DNA of 14,544 nt from positions 1 through 14,544 of the forward strand of contig CAAEPE010000015.1 of the NCBI GenBank assembly GCA_900757795.1, in the 5' to 3' direction. The DNA is from an uncultured Phascolarctobacterium sp. (GTDB lineage Bacteria > Bacillota > Negativicutes > Acidaminococcales > Acidaminococcaceae). This document shows positions 1-6,078 of this stretch, one piece after another (position 1 is the stretch's first letter; each line of letters opens with the position of its first letter). A model generated the notes under the pieces. It did no database searches, had not been told where the DNA came from, and saw nothing but the letters and a program-made list of their open reading frames with translations. The translations under genes and the position numbers were made by a program.

Positions 1-22
1 CACGCCAAAGCTAACTTTATTC

Positions 23-46
23 AACTTCTTTGCAGGCAAAGAAGTT
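23..46. repeat. Perfect inverted repeat, 11-bp arms
   Basis: AACTTCTTTGC (23-33) and GCAAAGAAGTT (36-46) are exact reverse complements separated by AG. There is no downstream T-run on either strand, so it is unlikely to be a simple terminator. It is followed by GCCAAGAAAC, a tail echoed after other hairpins in this region. Confidence 0.7.
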
Positions 47-58
47 GCCAAGAAACCT

Positions 59-76
59 CGCGCTTTTCAAAGCGCG
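59..76. repeat. Perfect inverted repeat, 8-bp arms
   Basis: CGCGCTTT (59-66) and AAAGCGCG (69-76) are exact reverse complements around TC. It follows the 23-46 hairpin by 12 bases and is followed by GCAAAGAATC, a relative of the tail after the first hairpin. Confidence 0.65.
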
Positions 77-272
77 GCAAAGAATCTTCGACGTTCATTT
101 ATAGTTCGCACTTTATAACAAGGCTTGCCAAATGCGTAGTTTTTGGGGCTAGTGGCTTCGTGTTCTTTAGGCTCGCCATACAAAGCTTTAGCGGTCTGCC
201 GCAAAGTAGATTTTTTGGTTGGACATTTTGTCCCAATTTTTCCCTGCGAGCCTTGCTGGGTAAAAAGTTTTG

Positions 273-321
273 GCTGTAAGCAGCGATTATATGCGGCTTA
301 GCATATAATCGCTCTTACGGC
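273..321. repeat. Long imperfect hairpin with a perfect 12-bp core
   Basis: GCGATTATATGC (283-294) pairs exactly with GCATATAATCGC (301-312) around the loop GGCTTA. The stem continues outward after a one-base bulge at 281: GTAAG (276-280) pairs with CTTAC (314-318), then three more pairs including a G-T. No T-tract follows on either strand. Confidence 0.7.
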
Positions 322-324
322 TTA

Positions 325-348
325 AGACGAACTACATTACGTTCGTCT
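325..348. repeat. Inverted repeat, 8-bp arms
   Basis: AGACGAAC (325-332) and GTTCGTCT (341-348) are exact reverse complements with an 8-base loop. It lies only three bases beyond the previous hairpin, so the two could form a tandem structure in a transcript. Confidence 0.6.
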
Positions 349-382
349 AATGACGTTAGCAAGTAGAAGCATGTGAGACTTG

Positions 383-447
383 GCACCTGCAATTAAGGCT
401 CTTTTTGCATACTTTTTCTTGCCTAAGAAAAAGTATGATATAGGTGC
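383..447. repeat. Nested hairpin: 13-bp stem within an outer 6-bp stem
   Basis: The inner arms CATACTTTTTCTT (408-420) and AAGAAAAAGTATG (425-437) are exact reverse complements around GCCT. Farther out, GCACCT (383-388) pairs with AGGTGC (442-447), giving a two-level structure. No function is assigned. Confidence 0.65.
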
Positions 448-448
448 T

Positions 449-467
449 GGCGTGCCACTCGCACGCC
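449..467. repeat. Inverted repeat sharing its stem with the exporter terminator
   Basis: GGCGTGC (449-455) and GCACGCC (461-467) pair around CACTC. The same stem sequence recurs at 510-528, so the two look like copies of one hairpin module. The first bases of the window, CACGCCAAAG, resemble the end of a further copy cut off by the window edge. Confidence 0.6.
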
Positions 468-502
468 TAAAGTAAAAATTAAAGGGAAAAGGAAAAGGAA
501 AG

Positions 503-528
503 AAAAAAAGGCGTGCCGCAGGCACGCC
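503..528 (-). terminator. Rho-independent terminator of the MATE exporter gene
   Basis: On the minus strand the stem GGCGTGCC / GGCACGCC (arms 510-517 and 521-528) has a 3-base loop and is followed directly by seven T residues and then a pyrimidine-rich tract. It lies about 37 bases past the exporter stop codon, in the right orientation to end that transcript. Confidence 0.8.
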
Positions 529-546
529 AAAAGAAACATTCTTTTT

Positions 547-567
547 AAAATTTTTATCAAAAATTTT
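547..567. repeat. AT-only hairpin overlapping the exporter stop codon
   Basis: AAAATTTTT (547-555) and AAAAATTTT (559-567) are exact reverse complements around ATC. The right arm overlaps the exporter stop codon at 566-568. A weak A/T stem like this could protect the 3' end of the mRNA or be incidental. Confidence 0.4.
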
Positions 568-1906
568 ATTTCTTATACTGCTGCTCAAGCAGTTTAATAA
601 AGTAATGATACGCCCCAAACACAAAAATCGCGCAGCAAGTCCAAGAAATCGGCGAAGCCAAGCACGCCCCTTTATAGCCGTAAACATCTCCCAAATAAAT
701 TGCCGCGCCGGAGCGCATCACCAGCTCAATGGTTCCCGCCAGCATAGGCACTAAGCCGATACCCATACCCTGACAGGCGTTGCGGTAAATAAAAATCTGC
801 CCTAAAAAGAAATATATAGGCACCGTATATAAAATATACATGTGCGCCGCCTGCATAACCTCCTCGCCGGGATTTTCCAAAAAGACGCCGATAATATTTT
901 CGCTGAAGAAAAACATACACGCCGCGGCAAACACGCTGAACCCCAAGCTGAGCAGCGAGCATTTGCGTACCGCTTCGCGAATTCTGTCAAAACGGCGCGC
1001 GCCGTAATTCTGCGCCGTAAAAACAGCCATAGCAATGCCCGAAGAAATCATAGGCTGCAACGCCATTTGCTCCACGCGGGTGGCTGCCGTAAAACCGGCA
1101 ATCTGCTGGCCGCCAAATTTATTGCACACCGACTGCAAAATAATAATACCCATGCCCAAAACGCTGAACTGAACCGCCATAGGCAGTCCCATGCGCAGGT
1201 GCGTCCAAATTTCCTGCCAGTCCAAATTGATATCGCGCCGCTGGAGATGCAGCTGCGGAAAACGCTTATAAATATAAATCAGGCACAAAATAACAGAAAT
1301 CGCCTGGGCGATAACCAGCGCAATGGCGCTTCCCGGCACGCCCCAGCCTAAGTAAAGAATAAAAATCAGCGCCAGCGCAATATTGACCACGGAAGAAACA
1401 ATCAAAAAATACAGCGGCGTTTTGCTGTCGCCCAAGGAGCGCATAATGCCGGATAAAAGATTATAACCCATCATGGCAAAAAGTCCGTCCACGATAATCA
1501 TGACATAGGCTTTGGAATCTGCCAAAAGCTCCGGCGGAATATTCATCAGCATCAGCGCCGGGTCGATTATCAGATGAAAAAATAGCATGATGAACAAAGT
1601 GAACAGCACGCTGAGCACCGTGCAGGTGCCGATACTGCGCCGCATACCGTCCATATCGCCCGCGCCGTAGCGCTGTCCGGTTACGACCGTACAGCCGTTG
1701 GATAAGCCTATGGTCAGCACCATGGTCATCATAAACAGCGGCGTTACTGCGCCCACCGCAGCCAGCGCTTCTACGCCGATAGTGCGGCCGACAATAACCA
1801 CGTCGGCAATATTATACAGCTGCTGAAAAACGTTGCCGATCAGCAGCGGCACCATAAAAGGCAGTATAAGCTTTAAGGGTTCTCCTTCCGTCATATTATT
1901 TAGCAT
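566..1906 (-). CDS. MATE-family multidrug/cation antiporter
   Basis: A 446-residue inner-membrane protein of normal length for the MATE family, which exports cationic drugs and metabolites in exchange for Na+ or H+. It shows about twelve hydrophobic segments in two halves. The N-terminal stretch with LPFMVPLLIGNVFQQLYNIAD followed by VGR and LAAVGA is typical of the DinF/NorM-like bacterial branch. The ATG at 1906 is chosen because GGAGGA lies 8 bases upstream. The gene stands alone on the minus strand, with its own promoter overlapped by a TetR-type palindrome and its own terminator at 503-528. Regulation by a TetR-family repressor is therefore likely, although no such gene is in view. The substrate cannot be inferred from sequence. 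Confidence in the family is high. Confidence 0.93.
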   Translation of the reverse strand: MLNNMTEGEPLKLILPFMVPLLIGNVFQQLYNIADVVIVGRTIGVEALAAVGAVTPLFMMTMVLTIGLSNGCTVVTGQRYGAGDMDGMRRSIGTCTVLSVLFTLFIMLFFHLIIDPALMLMNIPPELLADSKAYVMIIVDGLFAMMGYNLLSGIMRSLGDSKTPLYFLIVSSVVNIALALIFILYLGWGVPGSAIALVIAQAISVILCLIYIYKRFPQLHLQRRDINLDWQEIWTHLRMGLPMAVQFSVLGMGIIILQSVCNKFGGQQIAGFTAATRVEQMALQPMISSGIAMAVFTAQNYGARRFDRIREAVRKCSLLSLGFSVFAAACMFFFSENIIGVFLENPGEEVMQAAHMYILYTVPIYFFLGQIFIYRNACQGMGIGLVPMLAGTIELVMRSGAAIYLGDVYGYKGACLASPISWTCCAIFVFGAYHYFIKLLEQQYKK

Positions 1907-1923
1907 AAAAGTATTCCTCCATA

Positions 1924-1951
1924 ATATAATTGACTAACCGGTCAATAATAT
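1924..1951. promoter_or_regulatory. TetR-type operator at the exporter promoter
   Basis: ATTGAC (1929-1934) and GTCAAT (1941-1946) are exact inverted arms around TAACCG, and the symmetry continues imperfectly out to 1924 and 1951. The TTGAC-N-GTCAA form with a CCGGT centre resembles operators of TetR/AcrR-family repressors. It overlaps the -10 and start site of the exporter promoter, a position suited to repression. The regulator itself is not in this window. Confidence 0.6.
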
Positions 1952-1975
1952 AGCATAAAAAATTTTTAATGTAAA
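1947..1975 (-). promoter_or_regulatory. Promoter of the MATE exporter gene
   Basis: Read on the minus strand, a TTTACA -35 (1970-1975) is followed after exactly 17 bases by a TATATT -10 (1947-1952). It is the best sigma-70-type match upstream of the exporter start. Confidence 0.6.
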
Positions 1976-1997
1976 GTTTTTTGCAAGTAGCTTTTTA

Positions 1998-2026
1998 TTG
2001 ACTTTTTTTCTAGACTATTATAGTAT
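1998..2026 (+). promoter_or_regulatory. Promoter of the restriction-modification operon
   Basis: TTGACT (1998-2003) is a good -35. A 17-base spacer leads to TAGTAT (2021-2026), and a 15-base spacer leads to the better -10 TATAGT (2019-2024). Either -10 lies inside the left arm of the 15-bp inverted repeat, so a protein bound there would block transcription. Confidence 0.5.
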
Positions 2027-2056
2027 GTAAGTATACAGACATACATACTATAATAG
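2015..2056. promoter_or_regulatory. 15-bp inverted repeat, likely operator of the adjacent regulator
   Basis: CTATTATAGTATGTA (2015-2029) and TACATACTATAATAG (2042-2056) are exact reverse complements, 12 bases apart, with a GTATAC palindrome in the spacer (2031-2036). The left arm covers the -10 region and the right arm ends 4 bases before the ribosome binding site of the helix-turn-helix gene. The layout suggests autoregulation. An mRNA hairpin affecting the start of translation is the alternative. Confidence 0.6.
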
Positions 2057-2072
2057 AAATGGTGGTGATTAC

Positions 2073-2426
2073 TTGAGTGTTGATGGTTCTATGAAATTTT
2101 GTAAATTACTTGCACAAATGATAAAAGAGGCAAAATTATCAAATATCGGATTTTACACTGCCCTCGGCATAAAAAAACCATACTTTTACGATATTTTAAG
2201 CGGTAAAGTAAACCCGCCTCCACCAAACAGACAAATCGCAATGCTCAAATTATTAAAGCCCCAGACTGAACAAATACAATTGTTTTTTGATTTAGCTGCA
2301 CAAGAACGAAATGAAATACCAGCTGATATTGCGCAAATCCTAAAAGATGAAAAATTATGTAGAAAATTGCGAGATGGGATAAACTACGAAAACTTATTAA
2401 AGAACGGAGAGGATAAAGATGAGTGA
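2073..2426 (+). CDS. Small helix-turn-helix (XRE-like) regulator leading the RM operon
   Basis: A 117-residue cytoplasmic protein. Residues of about 20-50 (SNIGFYTALGIKKPYFYDIL and the following SGKVNPPPP) read as an XRE-type helix-turn-helix with its recognition helix and a proline-rich turn. The tail with DLAAQERNEIPADI is a pattern I know from small XRE regulators in Bacillota. The start is a TTG at 2073, supported by GGTGGTG five bases upstream; an in-frame ATG at 2091 is the alternative. Its stop overlaps the hsdM start by 8 nt (ATGAGTGA), tying it to the restriction genes. A perfect 15-bp inverted repeat over its promoter makes autoregulation likely, a role analogous to controller proteins of other restriction systems. 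That role is inferred, not shown. Confidence 0.75.
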   Translation: MSVDGSMKFCKLLAQMIKEAKLSNIGFYTALGIKKPYFYDILSGKVNPPPPNRQIAMLKLLKPQTEQIQLFFDLAAQERNEIPADIAQILKDEKLCRKLRDGINYENLLKNGEDKDE

Positions 2427-4070
2427 TAATAAAAGAGAACAAGAGAGAATAGAACTTTACCGTACAATATGGGCACTTGCCAATGAACTTAGAGGAAGTG
2501 TTGACGGTTGGGATTTCAAACAATATGTTTTGGGTATGCTGTTTTATAGATATATATCCGAAAATCTTACGACTTATCTTAATAAAGGTGAGTGGGATGC
2601 AGGAAACAATGATTTTGATTATGCGAAAATTAGTGATGAAGAAGCTTTAAGCGTTAAAGATGATATGGTACAAGAAAAGGGCTTCTTTATTTTACCCAGT
2701 GAATTGTTTGGAAATTTATTAAACAGAATAAAAAAAGCTGATAAAGACGCAAAGGATCAAGCAGAAAAAGACGGCAAAGAAGTAGAAATTGCTGATTTGG
2801 ATGAGAATTTAAACGAACTTTAAAAATATTGAAGCGTCCGCTATCGGTAGTCCAAGCGAAGAAAACTTCAAAGGTTTGTTTGACGATATAGATGTAAATA
2901 GCAATAAGCTTGGACCAACAGTAATTAAAAGGAACAAAAGACTTAAAAAGTTAATCACTGTTATCGGGGATATGGCTCTTGGTAGTTATCAAGATAATTC
3001 TATTGATGCCTTTGGTGATACTTATGAGTATCTAATGGGAATGTATGCTTCTAATGCCGGCAAAAGCGGCGGCGAATTTTTCACCCCACAAGAGGTATCT
3101 GAGCTTCTGACAAAAATCTCACTTCTTGATAATAACGGTAAAATGAAAACAGAAGTAAACAAAGTATACGATCCTGCAGTGGGAAGCGGCTCATTACTTT
3201 TAAAATTCGCAAAAATTCTCGGTAAAGACAATGTTCGAAATGGATTTTTTGGTCAGGAAATCAATATCACAACTTATAACCTTTGCCGTATCAATATGTT
3301 TCTGCATGACATAGGTTATGATAAATTCAGCATTGAACATGGCGACACTTTGACTGATCCTAAGCATTGGGATGAAGAACCGTTTGAAGCCATCGTTTCA
3401 AATCCTCCGTACTCTATAAAATGGGAAGGCTCTGACAACGGAACACTGATAAACGATCCTCGTTTTTCTCCTGCCGGTGTATTGGCTCCTAAATCAAAAG
3501 CGGACTTTGCTTTTATTATGCATTGTCTTAGCTGGCTTGCTACAGACGGAACGGCGGCTATTGTTTGTTTCCCCGGTATTATGTATCGTGGAGGCGCAGA
3601 ACAGAAAATCAGAAAATATCTGATTGATAATAACTATATCGAATGCATCATTCAGCTGCCCGATAATCTTTTTTTACGGAACAACTATTGCTACTTGCAT
3701 TATGGTTCTTAAAAAATCAAAAGTTGACAACCAAACTTTGTTTATTGATGCTTCAAAGGAATTTATCAAATCTACCAACAGCAATAAATTGGGTGACGGA
3801 ACTGCAAGCAATGAGCCTGATAACATTCAGAATATATTAAACGCTTATATCAACCGAAAGACTGAAAAGCATTTTACTGCTCTTGTTAAACAGGAAGATA
3901 TTGAAAATGCAGATTACAATCTTTCTGTATCAACTTATGTAGAAAGCGAGGATACAAGAGAAGTTATTGATATAGCTGTCCTTAACAAGCAAATATCTGA
4001 AATTGTTCAGCGTGAAAATACATTGCGTGCCGAAATTGATGCGATTATAGCTGAAATTGAGGAGGCGTAA
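2419..4070 (+). pseudogene. hsdM: Type I restriction-modification methylase subunit HsdM, two frameshifts
   Basis: HsdM is the N6-adenine methyltransferase subunit that works with HsdS. The reading is split into three frames: 2419-2823, then about 2821-3675, then about 3676-4070. Joined, they give roughly 550 residues, a plausible full length. The N-terminal helical domain (WALANELRG, FKQYVLGMLFYRYI) is in the first part. The second carries FFTPQE (near 3077), the SAM-binding DPAVGSGS (3170-3193) and the catalytic NPPY (3401-3412). The third carries GTTIATCIMVLKK and the C-terminal region. The first break lies at CTT-TAA (2818-2823), where downstream protein resumes one base later. The second lies at T7 (3669-3675), where six Ts would give the family-typical LPDNLFYGTT. 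Sequencing error, true decay and switching are all possible. The ATG at 2419 follows GGAGAGG. Confidence 0.88.
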
Positions 4071-4073
4071 TAT

Positions 4074-4877
4074 ATGAGATTATCAGATGTGTTATCAAAA
4101 CCGATAACAACAGATTATGTGCAGATAGAAGGTTTTTTAGGCAATAGAAAGCTTAAAACCGGCAACTCTAAAAAAATTGCGGTCGGCAAAGTTGCATTAA
4201 ATTATTATTGTAATAATTGCAGCGATCAGCGCACATTTTATTCTGGGGAAGACTTGTTCTGTATTGGTGTAAACGAAAAGACTGTCAGCATTGACTGTGT
4301 TCTTGAATGCCCTCGTTGCGGTGCTTCTGTGCAAATGTGGTTCTTGCTTGAGTGCAGAGAGGAAGATAATATACATAATCAATATCCTTATGTGCGTATT
4401 GCAAAAAGAAGTGAAAAATTTTCGGAAGCAGTTTCATTCAATACTGAAACTTATGGTGATTTCACAGATGCTTTGGAAAAAGCCAAAAAGGCAGCCAGAG
4501 AAGGATTTGGGGCAGGTTCTATTGTTTATTTGAGAAAGGTTTTTGAAAGAATTATTACCCAAACAGCAGAGGCTGCAAATCCTCCCATTGAAACAAGGAA
4601 ACCAAACGGCAATCTTAAACCATTTATTCAGATTCTTACACCAGTAAAAGATCAATGTAATATCATTCCTTCGGAATTTGCTGAAGATGGCTATAAACTC
4701 TTTGGTGAGCTTAGTGATGTAGTGCATGGAGATTATGACGAAGATGAGGCATTACAAAAATTTGATGCTTTTTATCGGTTAGTTACAGGTGTGCTGGAAA
4801 AAATAAAAACTAACAGAGAACTAATGGATGCGATAGGTACCTTAGGCTGGCATACCGGAGGTGAAGAAAATGAGTAA
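4074..4877 (+). CDS. Zinc-ribbon and DUF4145/HEPN-like accessory protein of the RM operon
   Basis: A 267-residue cytoplasmic protein between hsdM and hsdS. Paired cysteines C46-x2-C49 and C79-x2-C82 form a likely zinc ribbon. From about residue 125 to 245 a helical region (DALEKAKKAAREGFGAGSIV, LRKVFERI, then ELSDVVHGDYDEDEAL) resembles the DUF4145 domain, a HEPN-like fold often met in restriction and defence proteins. The His at 218 sits where HEPN nucleases have their R-x4-6-H motif, but no Arg precedes it at that spacing, so nuclease activity is doubtful. Only 3 bases separate it from the hsdM stop, and its own stop overlaps the hsdS start by 8 nt. Placement implies it is made with the enzyme subunits, perhaps as a nucleic-acid or complex-binding partner. 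The function is unknown and the domain call is from memory of the fold pattern. Confidence 0.7.
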   Translation: MRLSDVLSKPITTDYVQIEGFLGNRKLKTGNSKKIAVGKVALNYYCNNCSDQRTFYSGEDLFCIGVNEKTVSIDCVLECPRCGASVQMWFLLECREEDNIHNQYPYVRIAKRSEKFSEAVSFNTETYGDFTDALEKAKKAAREGFGAGSIVYLRKVFERIITQTAEAANPPIETRKPNGNLKPFIQILTPVKDQCNIIPSEFAEDGYKLFGELSDVVHGDYDEDEALQKFDAFYRLVTGVLEKIKTNRELMDAIGTLGWHTGGEENE

Positions 4878-6078
4878 ATTAGAACAACTTATAAATGAAC
4901 TTTGCCCAAATGGGGTAGAATTTAAGAAAATAAAAAATAGTTATACAAGAATAAAAGGTACTCCTATTACTGCGGGCAAAATGAAGGAAATTGCATCTGA
5001 TGACGGTGAAATCAAAATCTTTGCAGGAGGAAAAACTGTCATCACTGCTCATGAAGCTGATATACCTAATGCAAATATTACGAGAGTACCTGCTGTTTTA
5101 GTGCAGTCCAGAGGGGTAATTGATGCTGTTTATTATGATAAACCATTTACTTTTAAAAATGAAATGTGGGCATATACAGCAGATAATCCAATCAAAGTAA
5201 AATATTTATATTATGTTCTGAAAAATAATATTGAACACTTCAGAGAAGCGGCTTCAGGAATGGGATCATTACCTCAAATTTCTTTGCGAGTAACTGAAGA
5301 CTTCATAATTCCCCTTCCGCCTTTACCGGTACAAGAAGAAATCGTTCGTATATTGGATAAATTTACGGGACTCACTGCGGAACTCACTGCGGAACTCACT
5401 GCAAGAAAACAGCAGTATGAGTACTATAGAGATGATTTGTTGAGTAAAAACACCAATAAAAAGTCATTAAAACAAATAGCACTATCAAGTCGCTCTGGCG
5501 GTACTCCTTTAAAAAGTAATAAAGATTACTATGAGAATGGGACTATTCCGTGGCTTAGAACGCAAGAAGTTGTTTTTAATGAAATCAATAAAACAGATTG
5601 TTTTATCACAGAATTAGCCGTGCAAGAAACATCAGCAAAGTGGATACCTGTAAATTGCGTAATTGTTGCGATTTCGGGTGCATCAGCGGGACGATGTGCT
5701 ATAAATAAAATACCATTAACCACAAATCAGCACTGTTTGGCAATAGAAATTAATCCAGAAGTTGCTTTGTATAAATATGTGTTTTATTGTGTTTGTAATC
5801 AATATGACGATTTGATTGCAAAAAAAGAGGGTGCACGGGGAGACCTTAATTCGTCAAGAATTTTAGGCTTAGAAATTCCAATTCCATATCCAGAAGATAA
5901 GGAAAAATCACTTGCAGAGCAACAACGCATAGTTGATATTCTTGATCGATTTAATAAGCTTTGCAACGATATAAGCGAGGGATTACCTGCCGAAATTGAA
6001 GCAAGACAAAAACAATACGAATATTACCGAGATAAACTCTTAACCTTCAAAAAGAGGGAGGCGACGGAAAATGAATAG
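4870..6078 (+). CDS. hsdS: Type I restriction-modification specificity subunit HsdS
   Basis: A 402-residue DNA-recognition subunit that directs HsdM and HsdR. The start is the ATG at 4870, because GGAGGTG (4857-4863) lies 6 bases before it; an upstream GTG at 4861 falls inside that site. It has two target recognition domains, about residues 10-150 and 198-340. Each is followed by a conserved coiled segment: PLPVQEEIVRILDKF with KQQYEYYRDDLL at about 153-191, and EQQRIVDILDRF with KQYEYYRDKLL at about 350-391. The central segment contains a tandem LTAE-type repeat (residues 167-178, DNA 5367-5402), as in the EcoR124I family, where its copy number sets the spacer length in the bipartite target. 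The gene is intact; it overlaps the upstream accessory gene and downstream hsdR by 8 nt each. The target sequence cannot be read from the protein. Confidence 0.95.
   Translation: MSKLEQLINELCPNGVEFKKIKNSYTRIKGTPITAGKMKEIASDDGEIKIFAGGKTVITAHEADIPNANITRVPAVLVQSRGVIDAVYYDKPFTFKNEMWAYTADNPIKVKYLYYVLKNNIEHFREAASGMGSLPQISLRVTEDFIIPLPPLPVQEEIVRILDKFTGLTAELTAELTARKQQYEYYRDDLLSKNTNKKSLKQIALSSRSGGTPLKSNKDYYENGTIPWLRTQEVVFNEINKTDCFITELAVQETSAKWIPVNCVIVAISGASAGRCAINKIPLTTNQHCLAIEINPEVALYKYVFYCVCNQYDDLIAKKEGARGDLNSSRILGLEIPIPYPEDKEKSLAEQQRIVDILDRFNKLCNDISEGLPAEIEARQKQYEYYRDKLLTFKKREATENE
5367..5402 (+). repeat. Three tandem 12-bp units in the central HsdS segment
   Basis: The units are GGGACTCACTGC (5367-5378) and two identical copies of GGAACTCACTGC (5379-5390 and 5391-5402). 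They encode GLTA-ELTA-ELTA. In EcoR124I-type HsdS proteins, gain or loss of one TAEL unit changes the non-specific spacer between the two half-sites by one base pair. The perfect identity of the last two units suits slippage. Confidence 0.85.

Larger units (their letters stand above)
1..502. other. Hairpin-rich intergenic region without a gene
   Basis: I see no credible gene here; the open frames are short, low-complexity and lack ribosome binding sites. The stretch instead contains a run of inverted repeats, listed separately, several followed on the plus strand by variants of GCCAAGAAAC (47-56, 76-85, 526-536). This modular look, hairpin then conserved short tail, suggests a family of dispersed intergenic repeats rather than one RNA gene. 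A purine-only tract of about 31 bases (481-511), built from GGAAAA-like units, precedes the terminator stem. Read on the minus strand it is the pyrimidine-rich tail of the exporter transcript. Confidence 0.6.

Noticed and set aside
337..687. A 116-codon minus-strand open frame rich in Phe and Pro
   Set aside because: It crosses the exporter 3' end, the terminator and several hairpins; its residues come from the polypurine tract. It is not a plausible protein.
842..1351. A 169-codon plus-strand open frame
   Set aside because: It lies wholly antisense to the exporter gene, has no ribosome binding site, and its composition is that of a reversed membrane-protein gene.
3624..4070. A separate gene starting near 3624
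   Set aside because: Its first residues overlap hsdM in another frame; from 3676 on it is simply the HsdM C-terminus after the T7 frameshift.
5367..5402. A CRISPR-like or satellite repeat
   Set aside because: The units are contiguous 12-mers inside a coding region and translate to the known TAEL-type spacer; there are no spacers between them.
4861..6078. A phase-variable hsdS inversion system
   Set aside because: There is only one hsdS, no second partial hsdS in reverse orientation and no recombinase gene in the window.
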